Shown: piece by piece, positions 23,120 through 35,753 of the stretch
Layout of the letters: every line of letters begins with the position of its first letter
Numbering within the stretch: the first letter of the stretch is position 1
Origin: Bugulina stolonifera
Taxonomy: Eukaryota > Bryozoa > Gymnolaemata > Cheilostomatida > Bugulidae
Direction: 5' to 3'
Length of the DNA: 64,000 nt
NCBI GenBank assembly: GCA_935421135.1
Contig: OW285188.1
Coordinates: forward strand, 765,001 to 829,000
The notes under the pieces: model-generated
What the model was told of the DNA's origin: nothing
Seen by the model: only the letters and a program-made list of their open reading frames with translations
The model's database searches: none
Translations under genes and position numbers: made by a program

Positions 23120-24484
23120 GTTAATGAAACACATTGTTACAAACAGAAATTTGGTACCAAACACACTGAAAGCTTACTTTTATGTAATATTGAACATCTT
23201 CTACTAAATAGCAAACTGATAATTCAAGTGAATTTGTCAAAAATCACAAATCTGACATTATGTTTCATGTTTGCAAAGTTGAATATTGCGTGCAAAGTCA
23301 TGTTTTAGTGATTTTCATTCAAATTATGCATTCTGAACATTGCAAAAGTTAATGAAACACATTGTTACAAACAGAAATTTGGTACCAAACACACTGAAAG
23401 CTTACTTTTATGTAATATTGAACATCTTCTACTAAATAGCAAACTGATAATTCAAGTGAATTTGTCAAAAATCACAAATCTGACATTATGTTTCATGTTT
23501 GCAAAATTGAATATTGCATGCAAAGTCATGTTTTAGTGACTTTCATTCAAATTATGCATTCCGAACATTGCAAAAGTTAATGAAACACATTGTTACAAAC
23601 AGCAATTTGGTACCAAACACACTGAAAACTTACTTTTATGTAATATTGAACATCTTCTACTAGTTTATAAACTGATAACTCAAGTGTATTTGTCAAAAAT
23701 CACAAATCTGACATAATGTTTCATGTTTGCAAAGTTGAATATTGCATGCAAAGTCATGTTTTATTGATTTTCATTCAAATTATGCATTCTAAACGTTGCA
23801 AAAGTTAATGAAACACATTGTTACAAACAGCAATTTGGCACAAAACACACTGAAAACTTACTTTTATGCAATATTGAGCATCTTCTACTAGTTTACAAAC
23901 TGATAACTCAAGTGAATTTGTCAAAAATCACGCATCTGATGTTATGTTCCATGTTTGCAAAGTTGTACATGGCATGCAAAGTCATGTTTTATTGATTTTC
24001 ATTCAAATTATGCATTCTGAACATTGCAAAAGTGAATGGAACACATTGTTACAAACAGCAATTTGGCACAAAGCACACTGAAAACTTACTTTTATGCAAT
24101 ATTGAACATCTACTAGTTTCCAAACTAACAACTCAAGTGAATGTGTCAAAAATCACAAATCTGACATTATGTTTCATGTTTGCAAAGTTGAATATTGCAT
24201 GCAGAGTCATGTTTTATTGATTTTCATTCAAATTATGCATTCTAAACGTTGCAAAAGTGAATCAAACGCATTGTTACAAACAGCAATTTGGCACAAAACA
24301 CACTGAAAACTTACTTTTATGCAATATTGAACATCTTCTACTAGTTTACAAACTAAAAACTCAAGTGAATGTGTCAAAAATCACAAATCTGACATTATGT
24401 TTCTTGTTTGCAAAGTTGAATATTGCGTGCAAAGTCATGTTTTAGTGATTTTCATTCAAATTATGCATTCTGAACATTGCAAAA

Positions 24485-24712
24485 GTTAATGAAACACATT
24501 GTTACAAACAGAAATTTGGTACCAAACACACTGAAAGCTTACTTTTATGTAATATTGAACATCTTCTACTAAATAGCAAACTGATAATTCAAGTGAATTT
24601 GTCAAAAATCACAAATCTGATGTTATGTTCCATGTTTGCAAAGTTGTATATGGCATGCAAAGTCATGTTTTATTGATTTTCATTCAAATTATGCATTCTG
24701 AACATTGCAAAA
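24485..24712 (+). repeat. class X monomer (228 bp)
   Basis: U-like, with private acagaaattt and gaaagctta, then ctactaaat, gatgttatgttcc and gtatatggc. Recurs at 29705, 44136, 47988, 51855, 54357, 60270 and 62772. Hybrids beginning as X are at 23120, 23348, 27653 and 34676. Confidence 0.88.
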
Positions 24713-24937
24713 GTGAATGGAACACATTGTTACAAACAGCAATTTGGCACAAAGCACACTGAAAACTTACTTTTATGCAATATTGAACATCTACTAGTTT
24801 CCAAACTAACAACTCAAGTGAATGTGTCAAAAATCACAAATCTGACATTATGTTTCATGTTTGCGAAGTTGAATATTGCATGCAGAGTCATGTTTTATTG
24901 ATTTTCATTCAAATTATGCATTCTAAACGTTGCAAAA

Positions 24938-25165
24938 GTGAATCAAACGCATTGTTACAAACAGCAATTTGGCACAAAACACACTGAAAACTTACTTTTA
25001 TGCAATATTGACCATCTTCTACTAGTTTACAAACTAATAACTCGAGTGAATGTGTCAAAAATCACGCATCTGACATTATGTTTCATGTTTGCAAAGTTGA
25101 ATATTGCATGCAGAGTCATGTTTTAGTGATTTCCATTCAAATTATGCATTCTGAACATTGCAAAA
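24938..25165 (+). repeat. class Z monomer (228 bp)
   Basis: Family 2: gtgaatcaaacgc, gaccatc, actcgagtg (an XhoI-type site), cacgcatctg, gcagagtc, ending ttttagtgatttcc. Copies at 14090, 30158, 36435, 39621, 44589 (actccagtg), 48441, 49806, 52308, 54810, 58449, 60723 and 63225. It is the most CpG-containing class and always follows Y. Confidence 0.9.
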
Positions 25166-27652
25166 GTGAATAAAACACATGTTTACAAACAGCAATTTGG
25201 CACAAAACACACTGAAAACTTACTTTTATGCAATATTGAACATCTTCTACTAGTTTACAAACTAATAACTCAAGTGAATGTGTCAAAAATCACAAATCTG
25301 ACATTATGTTTCATGTTTGCAAAGTTGAATATTGCATGCAAAGTCATGTTTTATTGATTTCCATTCAAATTATGCATTCTGAACATTGCAAAAGTGAATG
25401 AAACACATTGTTACAAACAGCAATTTGGTACCAAACACGCTGAAAACTTACTTTTATGTAATATTGAACATCCTCCACTAGTTTATAAACTGATAACTCA
25501 AGTGTATTTGTCAAAAATCACAAATCTGACATTATGTTTCATGTTTGCAAAGTTGAATATTGCATGCAAAGTCATGTTTTATTGATTTTTATTCAAAATA
25601 TGCACTCTGAACATTGCAAAAGTGAATGAAACACATTGTTACAAACAGCAATTTGGCACAAAACACACTGAAAATTTACTTTTATGCAATATTGAACATC
25701 TTCTACTAGTTTACAAACTAATAACTCAAGTGAATGTGTCAAAAATCACAAATCTGACATTATGTTTCATGTTTGCAAAGTTGAATATTGCATGCAAAGT
25801 CATGTTTTAGTGATTTTCATTCAAATTATGCATTCTGAACATTGCAAAAGTTAATGAAACACATTGTTACAAACAGCAATTTGGTACCAAACACACTGAA
25901 AACTTACTTTTATGTAATATTGAACATCTTCCACTGGTCAATTTGTCAAAAATCACAAATCTGACATTATGTTTCATGTTTGCAAAGTTGAATATTGCAT
26001 GCAAAGTCATGTTTTATTGATTTTCATTCAAAATATGCACTCTGAACATTGCAAAAGTGAATGAAACACATTGTTACAAACAGCAATTTGGTACCAAACA
26101 CACTGAAAACTTACTTTTATGTAATATTGAACATCTTCTACTAGTTTATAAACTGATAACTCAAGTGTATTTGTCAAAAATCACAAATCTGACATTATGT
26201 TTCATGTTTGCAAAGTTGAGTATTGCATGCAAAGTCATGTTTTATTGATTTTCATTCAAAATATGCACTCTGAACATTGCAAAAGTGAATGAAACACATT
26301 GTTACAAACAGCAATTTGGTACCAAACACACTGAAAACTTACTTTTATGTAATATTGAACATCTTCCACTAGTTTATAAACTGATAACTCAAGTGTATTT
26401 GTCAAAAATCACAAATCTGACATTATGTTTCATGTTTGCAAAATTGAATATTGCATGCAAAGTCATGTTTTAGTGATTTTCATTCAAATTATGCATTCCG
26501 AACATTGCAAAAGTTAATGAAACACATTGTTACAAACAGCAATTTGGTACCAAACACACTGAAAACTTACTTTTATGTAATATTGAACATCTTCTACTAG
26601 TTTATAAACTGATAACTCAAGTGTATTTGTCAAAAATCACAAATCTGACATAATGTTTCATGTTTGCAAAGTTGAATATTGCATGCAAAGTCATGTTTTA
26701 TTGATTTTCATTCAAATTATGCATTCTAAACGTTGCAAAAGGTAATGAAACACATTGTTACAAACAGCAATTTGGCACAAAACACACTGAAAACTTACTT
26801 TTATGCAATATTGAGCATCTTCTACTAGTTTACAAACTGATAACTCAAGTGAATTTGTCAAAAATCACAAATCTGACTTTATGTTTCATGTTTGCAAAGT
26901 TGAATATTGCATGCAAAGTCATGTTTTATTGATTTTCATTCAAAATATGCACTCTGAACATTGCAAAAGTGAATGAAACACATTGTTACAAACAGCAATT
27001 TGGTACCAAACACACTGAAAACTTACTTTTATGTAATATTGAACATCTTCTACTAGTTTATAAACTGATCACTCAAGTGTATTTGTCAAAAATCACAAAT
27101 CGGACATAATGTTTCATGTTTGCAAAGTTGAATATTGCATGCAAAGTCATGTTTTATTGATTTTCATTCAAATTGTGCATTCTGAACGTTGCAAACGTGA
27201 ATGAAACACATTGTCACAAACAGCAATTTGGCACAAAACACACTGAAAATTTACTTTTATGCAATATTGAACATCTTCTACTAGTTTACAGACTAACAAC
27301 TCAAGTGAATGTGTCAAAAATCACAAATCTTACATTATGTTTCATGTTTGCAAAGTTGAATATTGCATGCAAAGTCTTGTTTTAGTGATTTTCATTGAAA
27401 TTATGCATTCTGAACATTGCAAAAGTGAATGAAACACATTATTACAAACAGCAATTTGGCACAAAACACACTGAAAACTTACTTTTATGCAATATTGAAC
27501 ATCTTCTACTAGTTTACAAACTAATAACTCAAGTGAATGTGTCAAAAATCACAAATCTGACATTATGTTTCATGTTTGCAAAGTTGAATATTGCGTGCAA
27601 AGTCATGTTTTAGTGATTTTCATTCAAATTATGCATTCTGAACATTGCAAAA

Positions 27653-29704
27653 GTTAATGAAACACATTGTTACAAACAGAAATTCGGTACCAAACACACT
27701 GAAAGCTTACTTTTATGTAATATTGAACATCTTCTACTAAATTGCAAACTGATAATTCAAGTGAATTTGTCAAAAATCACAAATCTGACATTATGTTTCA
27801 TGTTTGCAAAGTTGAATATTGCATGCAGAGTCATGTTTTAGTGATTTCCATTCAAATTATGCATTCTGAACATTGCAAAAGTGAATAAAACACATGTTTA
27901 CAAACAGCAATTTGGCACAAAACACACTGAAAACTTACTTTTATGCAATATTGAACATCTTCTACTAGTTTACAAACTAATAACTCAAGTGAATGTGTCA
28001 AAAATCACAAATCTGACATTATGTTTCATGTTTGCAAAGTTGAATATTGCATGCAAAGTCATGTTTTATTGATTTCCATTCAAATTATGCATTCTGAACA
28101 TTGCAAAAGTGAATGAAACACATTGTTACAAACAGCAATTTGGTACCAAACACGCTGAAAACTTACTTTTATGTAATATTGAACATCCTCCACTAGTTTA
28201 TAAACTGATAACTCAAGTGTATTTGTCAAAAATCACAAATCTGACATCATGTTTCATGTTTGCAAAGTTGAATATTGCATGCAAAGTCATGTTTTATTGA
28301 TTTTCATTCAAAATATGCACTCTGAACATTGCAAAAGTGAATGAAACACATTGTTACAAACAGCAATTTGGTACCAAACACACTGAAAACTTACTTTTAT
28401 GTAATATTGAACATCTTCTACTAGTTTATAAACTGATAACTCAAGTGTATTTGTCAAAAATCACAAATCTGACATTATGTTTCATGTTTGCAAAGTTGAG
28501 TATTGCATGCAAAGTCATGTTTTATTGATTTTCATTCAAAATATGCACTCTGAACATTGCAAAAGTGAATGAAACACATTGTTACAAACAGCAATTTGGT
28601 ACCAAACACACTGAAAACTTACTTTTATGTAATATTGAACATCTTCCACTAGTTTATAAACTGATAACTCAAGTGTATTTGTCAAAAATCACAAATCTGA
28701 CATTATGTTTCATGTTTGCAAAATTGAATATTGCATGCAAAGTCATGTTTTAGTGATTTTCATTCAAATTATGCATTCCGAACATTGCAAAAGTTAATGA
28801 AACACATTGTTACAAACAGCAATTTGGTACCAAACACACTGAAAACTTACTTTTATGTAATATTGAACATCTTCTACTAGTTTATAAACTGATAACTCAA
28901 GTGTATTTGTCAAAAATCACAAATCTGACATAATGTTTCATGTTTGCAAAGTTGAATATTGCATGCAAAGTCATGTTTTATTGATTTTCATTCAAATTAA
29001 GCATTCTAAACGTTGCAAAAGTTAATGAAACACATTGTTACAAACAGCAATTTGGCACAAAACACACTGAAAACTTACTTTTATGCAATATTGAGCATCT
29101 TCTACTAGTTTACAAACTGATAACTCAAGTGAATTTGTCAAAAATCACAAATCTGACTTTATGTTTCATGTTTGCAAAGTTGAATATTGCATGCAAAGTC
29201 ATGTTTTATTGATTTTCATTCAAAATATGCACTCTGAACATTGCAAAAGTGAATGAAACACATTGTTACAAACAGCAATTTGGTACCAAACACACTGAAA
29301 ACTTACTTTTATGTAATATTGAACATCTTCTACTAGTTTATAAACTGATCACTCAAGTGTATTTGTCAAAAATCACAAATCGGACATTATGTTTCATGTT
29401 TGCAAAGTTGAATATTGCATGCAGAGTCATGTTTTATTGATTTTCATTCAAATTATGCATTCTAAACGTTGCAAAAGTGAATCAAACGCATTGTTACAAA
29501 CAGCAATTTGGCACAAAACACACTGAAAACTTACTTTTATGCAATATTGAACATCTTCTACTAGTTTACAAACTAATAACTCAAGTGAATGTGTCAAAAA
29601 TCACAAATCTGACATTATGTTTCATGTTTGCAAAGTTGAATATTGCGTGCAAAGTCATGTTTTAGTGATTTTCATTCAAATTATGCATTCTGAACATTGC
29701 AAAA
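27653..29704 (+). repeat. block X/Z T D/A A M N O P/Y W
   Basis: Starts at 27653, 27881, 28109, 28337, 28565, 28793, 29021, 29249 and 29477. Hybrids at 27653, 28109 and 29249 show that the block was put together by several exchanges. Confidence 0.87.
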
Positions 29705-32700
29705 GTTAATGAAACACATTGTTACAAACAGAAATTTGGTACCAAACACACTGAAAGCTTACTTTTATGTAATATTGAACATCTTCTACTAAATAGCAAA
29801 CTGATAATTCAAGTGAATTTGTCAAAAATCACAAATCTGATGTTATGTTCCATGTTTGCAAAGTTGTATATGGCATGCAAAGTCATGTTTTATTGATTTT
29901 CATTCAAATTATGCATTCTGAACATTGCAAAAGTGAATGGAACACATTGTTACAAACAGCAATTTGGCACAAAGCACACTGAAAACTTACTTTTATGCAA
30001 TATTGAACATCTACTAGTTTCCAAACTAACAACTCAAGTGAATGTGTCAAAAATCACAAATCTGACATTATGTTTCATGTTTGCGAAGTTGAATATTGCA
30101 TGCAGAGTCATGTTTTATTGATTTTCATTCAAATTATGCATTCTAAACGTTGCAAAAGTGAATCAAACGCATTGTTACAAACAGCAATTTGGCACAAAAC
30201 ACACTGAAAACTTACTTTTATGCAATATTGACCATCTTCTACTAGTTTACAAACTAATAACTCGAGTGAATGTGTCAAAAATCACGCATCTGACATTATG
30301 TTTCATGTTTGCAAAGTTGAATATTGCATGCAGAGTCATGTTTTAGTGATTTCCATTCAAATTATGCATTCTGAACATTGCAAAAGTGAATAAAACACAT
30401 GTTTACAAACAGCAATTTGGCACAAAACACACTGAAAACTTACTTTTATGCAATATTGAACATCTTCTACTAGTTTACAAACTAATAACTCAAGTGAATG
30501 TGTCAAAAATCACAAATCTGACATTATGTTTCATGTTTGCAAAGTTGAATATTGCATGCAAAGTCATGTTTTATTGATTTCCATTCAAATTATGCATTCT
30601 GAACATTGCAAAAGTGAATGAAACACATTGTTACAAACAGCAATTTGGTACCAAACACGCTGAAAACTTACTTTTATGTAATATTGAACATCCTCCACTA
30701 GTTTATAAACTGATAACTCAAGTGTATTTGTCAAAAATCACAAATCTGACATTATGTTTCATGTTTGCAAAGTTGAATATTGCATGCAAAGTCATGTTTT
30801 ATTGATTTTTATTCAAAATATGCACTCTGAACATTGCAAAAGTGAATGAAACACATTGTTACAAACAGCAATTTGGCACAAAACACACTGAAAATTTACT
30901 TTTATGCAATATTGAACATCTTCTACTAGTTTACAAACTAATAACTCAAGTGAATGTGTCAGAAATCACAAATCTGACATTATGTTTCATGTTTGCAAAG
31001 TTGAATATTGCATGCAAAGTCATGTTTTAGTGATTTTCATTCAAATTATGCATTCTGAACATTGCAAAAGTTAATGAAACACATTGTTACAAACAGCAAT
31101 TTGGTACCAAACACACTGAAAACTTACTTTTATGTAATATTGAACATCTTCCACTGGTCAATTTGTCAAAAATCACAAATCTGACATTATGTTTCATGTT
31201 TGCAAAGTTGAATATTGCATGCAAAGTCATGTTTTATTGATTTTCATTCAAAATATGCACTCTGAACATTGCAAAAGTGAATGAAACACATTGTTACAAA
31301 CAGCAATTTGGTACCAAACACACTGAAAACTTACTTTTATGTAATATTGAACATCTTCTACTAGTTTATAAACTGATAACTCAAGTGTATTTGTCAAAAA
31401 TCACAAATCTGACATTATGTTTCATGTTTGCAAAGTTGAGTATTGCATGCAAAGTCATGTTTTATTGATTTTCATTCAAAATATGCACTCTGAACATTGC
31501 AAAAGTGAATGAAACACATTGTTACAAACAGCAATTTGGTACCAAACACACTGAAAACTTACTTTTATGTAATATTGAACATCTTCCACTAGTTTATAAA
31601 CTGATAACTCAAGTGTATTTGTCAAAAATCACAAATCTGACATTATGTTTCATGTTTGCAAAATTGAATATTGCATGCAAAGTCATGTTTTAGTGATTTT
31701 CATTCAAATTATGCATTCCGAACATTGCAAAAGTTAATGAAACACATTGTTACAAACAGCAATTTGGTACCAAACACACTGAAAACTTACTTTTATGTAA
31801 TATTGAACATCTTCTACTAGTTTATAAACTGATAACTCAAGTGTATTTGTCAAAAATCACAAATCTGACATAATGTTTCATGTTTGCAAAGTTGAATATT
31901 GCATGCAAAGTCATGTTTTATTGATTTTCATTCAAATTATGCATTCTAAACGTTGCAAAAGTTAATGAAACACATTGTTACAAACAGCAATTTGGCACAA
32001 AACACACTGAAAACTTACTTTTATGCAATATTGAGCATCTTCTACTAGTTTACAAACTGATAACTCAAGTGAATTTGTCAAAAATCACAAATCTGACTTT
32101 ATGTTTCATGTTTGCAAAGTTGAATATTGCATGCAAAGTCATGTTTTATTGATTTTCATTCAAAATATGCACTCTGAACATTGCAAAAGTGAATGAAACA
32201 CATTGTTACAAACAGCAATTTGGTACCAAACACACTGAAAACTTACTTTTATGTAATATTGAACATCTTCTACTAGTTTATAAACTGATCACTCAAGTGT
32301 ATTTGTCAAAAATCACAAATCGGACATAATGTTTCATGTTTGCAAAGTTGAATATTGCATGCAAAGTCATGTTTTATTGATTTTCATTCAAATTATGCAT
32401 TCTGAACGTTGCAAAAGTGAATGAAACACATTGTCACAAACAGCAATTTGGCACAAAACACACTGAAAATTTACTTTTATGCAATATTGAACATCTTCTA
32501 CTAGTTTACAGACTAACAACTCAAGTGAATGTGTCAAAAATCACAAATCTTACATTATGTTTCATGTTTGCAAAGTTGAATATTGCATGCAAAGTCATGT
32601 TTTATTGATTTCCATTCAAATTATGCATTCTGAACATTGCAAAAGTGAATGAAACACATTGTTACAAACAGCAATTTGGTACCAAACACGCTGAAAACTT

Positions 32701-32872
32701 ACTTTTATGTAATATTGAACATCCTCCACTAGTTTATAAACTGATAACTCAAGTGTATTTGTCAAAAATCACAAATCTGACATTATGTTTCATGTTTGCA
32801 AAGTTGAATATTGCATGCAAAGTCATGTTTTATTGATTTTTATTCAAAATATGCACTCTGAACATTGCAAAA
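29705..32872 (+). repeat. block X Y Z T D E J A M N O P Q/T D, copy 2
   Basis: Starts at 29705, 29933, 30158, 30386, 30614, 30842, 31070, 31277, 31505, 31733, 31961, 32189, 32417 and 32645. It follows copy 1 until inside Q, then turns T-like and goes to D. Confidence 0.9.
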
Positions 32873-35753
32873 GTTAATGAAACACATTGTTACAAACAGC
32901 AATTTGGTACCAAACACACTGAAAACTTACTTTTATGTAATATTGAACATCTTCCACTGGTCAATTTGTCAAAAATCACAAATCTGACATTATGTTTCAT
33001 GTTTGCAAAGTTGAATATTGCATGCAAAGTCATGTTTTATTGATTTTCATTCAAAATATGCACTCTGAACATTGCAAAAGTGAATGAAACACATTGTTAC
33101 AAACAGCAATTTGGTACCAAACACACTGAAAACTTACTTTTATGTAATATTGAACATCTTCTACTAGTTTATAAACTGATAACTCAAGTGTATTTGTCAA
33201 AAATCACAAATCTGACATTATGTTTCATGTTTGCAAAGTTGAGTATTGCATGCAAAGTCATGTTTTATTGATTTTCATTCAAAATATGCACTCTGAACAT
33301 TGCAAAAGTGAATGAAACACATTGTTACAAACAGCAATTTGGTACCAAACACACTGAAAACTTACTTTTATGTAATATTGAACATCTTCCACTAGTTTAT
33401 AAACTGATAACTCAAGTGTATTTGTCAAAAATCACAAATCTGACATTATGTTTCATGTTTGCAAAATTGAATATTGAATGCAAAGTCATGTTTTAGTGAT
33501 TTTCATTCAAATTATGCATTCCGAACATTGCAAAAGTTAATGAAACACATTGTTACAAACAGCAATTTGGTACCAAACACACTGAAAACTTACTTTTATG
33601 TAATATTGAACATCTTCTACTAGTTTATAAACTGATAACTCAAGTGTATTTGTCAAAAATCACAAATCTGACATAATGTTTCATGTTTGCAAAGTTGAAT
33701 ATTGCATGCAAAGTCATGTTTTATTGATTTTCATTCAAATTATGCATTCTAAACGTTGCAAAAGTTAATGAAACACATTGTTACAAACAGCAATTTGGCA
33801 CAAAACACACTGAAAACTTACTTTTATGCAATATTGAGCATCTTCTACTAGTTTACAAACTGATAACTCAAGTGAATTTGTCAAAAATCACAAATCTGAC
33901 TTTATGTTTCATGTTTGCAAAGTTGAATATTGCATGCAAAGTCATGTTTTATTGATTTTCATTCAAAATATGCACTCTGAACATTGCAAAAGTGAATGAA
34001 ACACATTGTTACAAACAGCAATTTGGTACCAAACACACTGAAAACTTACTTTTATGTAATATTGAACATCTTCTACTAGTTTATAAACTGATCACTCAAG
34101 TGTATTTGTCAAAAATCACAAATCGGACATAATGTTTCATGTTTGCAAAGTTGAATATTGCATGCAAAGTCATGTTTTATTGATTTTCATTCAAATTATG
34201 CATTCTGAACGTTGCAAAAGTGAATGAAACACATTGTCACAAACAGCAATTTGGCACAAAACACACTGAAAATTTACTTTTATGCAATATTGAACATCTT
34301 CTACTAGTTTACAGACTAACAACTCAAGTGAATGTGTCAAAAATCACAAATCTTACATTATGTTTCATGTTTGCAAAGTTGAATATTGCATGCAAAGTCT
34401 TGTTTTAGTGATTTTCATTGAAATTATGCATTCTGAACATTGCAAAAGTGAATGAAACACATTATTACAAACAGCAATTTGGCACAAAACACACTGAAAA
34501 CTTACTTTTATGCAATATTGAACATCTTCTACTAGTTTACAAACTAATAACTCAAGTGAATGTGTCAAAAATCACAAATCTGACATTATGTTTCATGTTT
34601 GCAAAGTTGAATATTGCGTGCAAAGTCATGTTTTAGTGATTTTCATTCAAATTATGCATTCTGAACATTGCAAAAGTTAATGAAACACATTGTTACAAAC
34701 AGAAATTCGGTACCAAACACACTGAAAGCTTACTTTTATGTAATATTGAACATCTTCTACCAAATTGCAAACTGATAATTCAAGTGAATTTGTCAAAAAT
34801 CACAAATCTGACATTATGTTTCATGTTTGCAAAGTTGAATATTGCATGCAGAGTCATGTTTTAGTGATTTCCATTCAAATTATGCATTCTGAACATTGCA
34901 AAAGTGAATAAAACACATGTTTACAAACAGCAATTTGGCACAAAACACACTGAAAACTTACTTTTATGCAATATTGAACATCTTCTACTAGTTTACAAAC
35001 TAATAACTCAAGTGAATGTGTCAAAAATCACAAATCTGACATTATGTTTCATGTTTGCAAAGTTGAATATTGCATGCAAAGTCATGTTTTATTGATTTCC
35101 ATTCAAATTATGCATTCTGAACATTGCAAAAGTGAATGAAACACATTGTTACAAACAGCAATTTGGTACCAAACACGCTGAAAACTTACTTTTATGTAAT
35201 ATTGAACATCCTCCACTAGTTTATAAACTGATAACTCAAGTGTATTTGTCAAAAATCACAAATCTGACATTATGTCTCATGTTTGCAAAGTTGAATATTG
35301 CATGCAAAGTCATGTTTTATTGATTTTCATTCAAAATATGCACTCTGAACATTGCAAAAGTGAATGAAACACATTGTTACAAACAGCAATTTGGTACCAA
35401 ACACACTGAAAACTTACTTTTATGTAATATTGAACATCTTCCACTAGTTTATAAACTGATAACTCAAGTGTATTTGTCAAAAATCACAAATCTGACATTA
35501 TGTTTCATGTTTGCAAAATTGAATATTGCATGCAAAGTCATGTTTTAGTGATTTTTCATTCATTTCACACGCTGAAAACTTACTTTTATGTAATATTGAA
35601 CATCCTCCACTAGTTTATAAACTGATAACTCAAGTGTATTTGTCAAAAATCACAAATCTGACATTATGTTTCATGTTTGCAAAGTTGAATATTGCATGCA
35701 AAGTCATGTTTTATTGATTTTTATTCAAAATATGCACTCTGAACATTGCAAAA
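32873..35753 (+). repeat. block J A M N O P Q R/W X/Z T D/A M::D
   Basis: Starts at 32873, 33080, 33308, 33536, 33764, 33992, 34220, 34448, 34676, 34904, 35132 and 35360. J, A, M and onward match 25850-28300 at an offset of 7023 bp, and the block ends in the fused 394-bp unit. Confidence 0.88.
35360..35753 (+). repeat. 394-bp fused M::D unit with 62-bp net deletion
   Basis: It starts as class M (cttccact, gcaaaattg), and at about 35551-35570 the phase jumps: gatttttcattcatttcacacgc joins the M end directly to the cacgctg of a D unit. The net loss is 62 bp, covering the monomer boundary and the first part of D up to the ggtacc dyad. A short ttt filler suggests end joining rather than in-register exchange. 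Confidence 0.88.

Larger units (their letters stand above)
21548..24484 (+). repeat. block J A M N O/U Y W X/W X/M N O/U Y W
   Basis: Starts at 21548, 21755, 21983, 22211, 22439, 22667, 22892, 23120, 23348, 23576, 23804, 24032 and 24257. N to W is present twice, 1365 bp apart; two X-started hybrids lie at the join. Confidence 0.88.
24485..27652 (+). repeat. block X Y Z T D E J A M N O P Q R/W, copy 1
   Basis: Starts at 24485, 24713, 24938, 25166, 25394, 25622, 25850, 26057, 26285, 26513, 26741, 26969, 27197 and 27425. X to Q recurs at 29705-32600 at an offset of 5220 bp. Confidence 0.9.
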
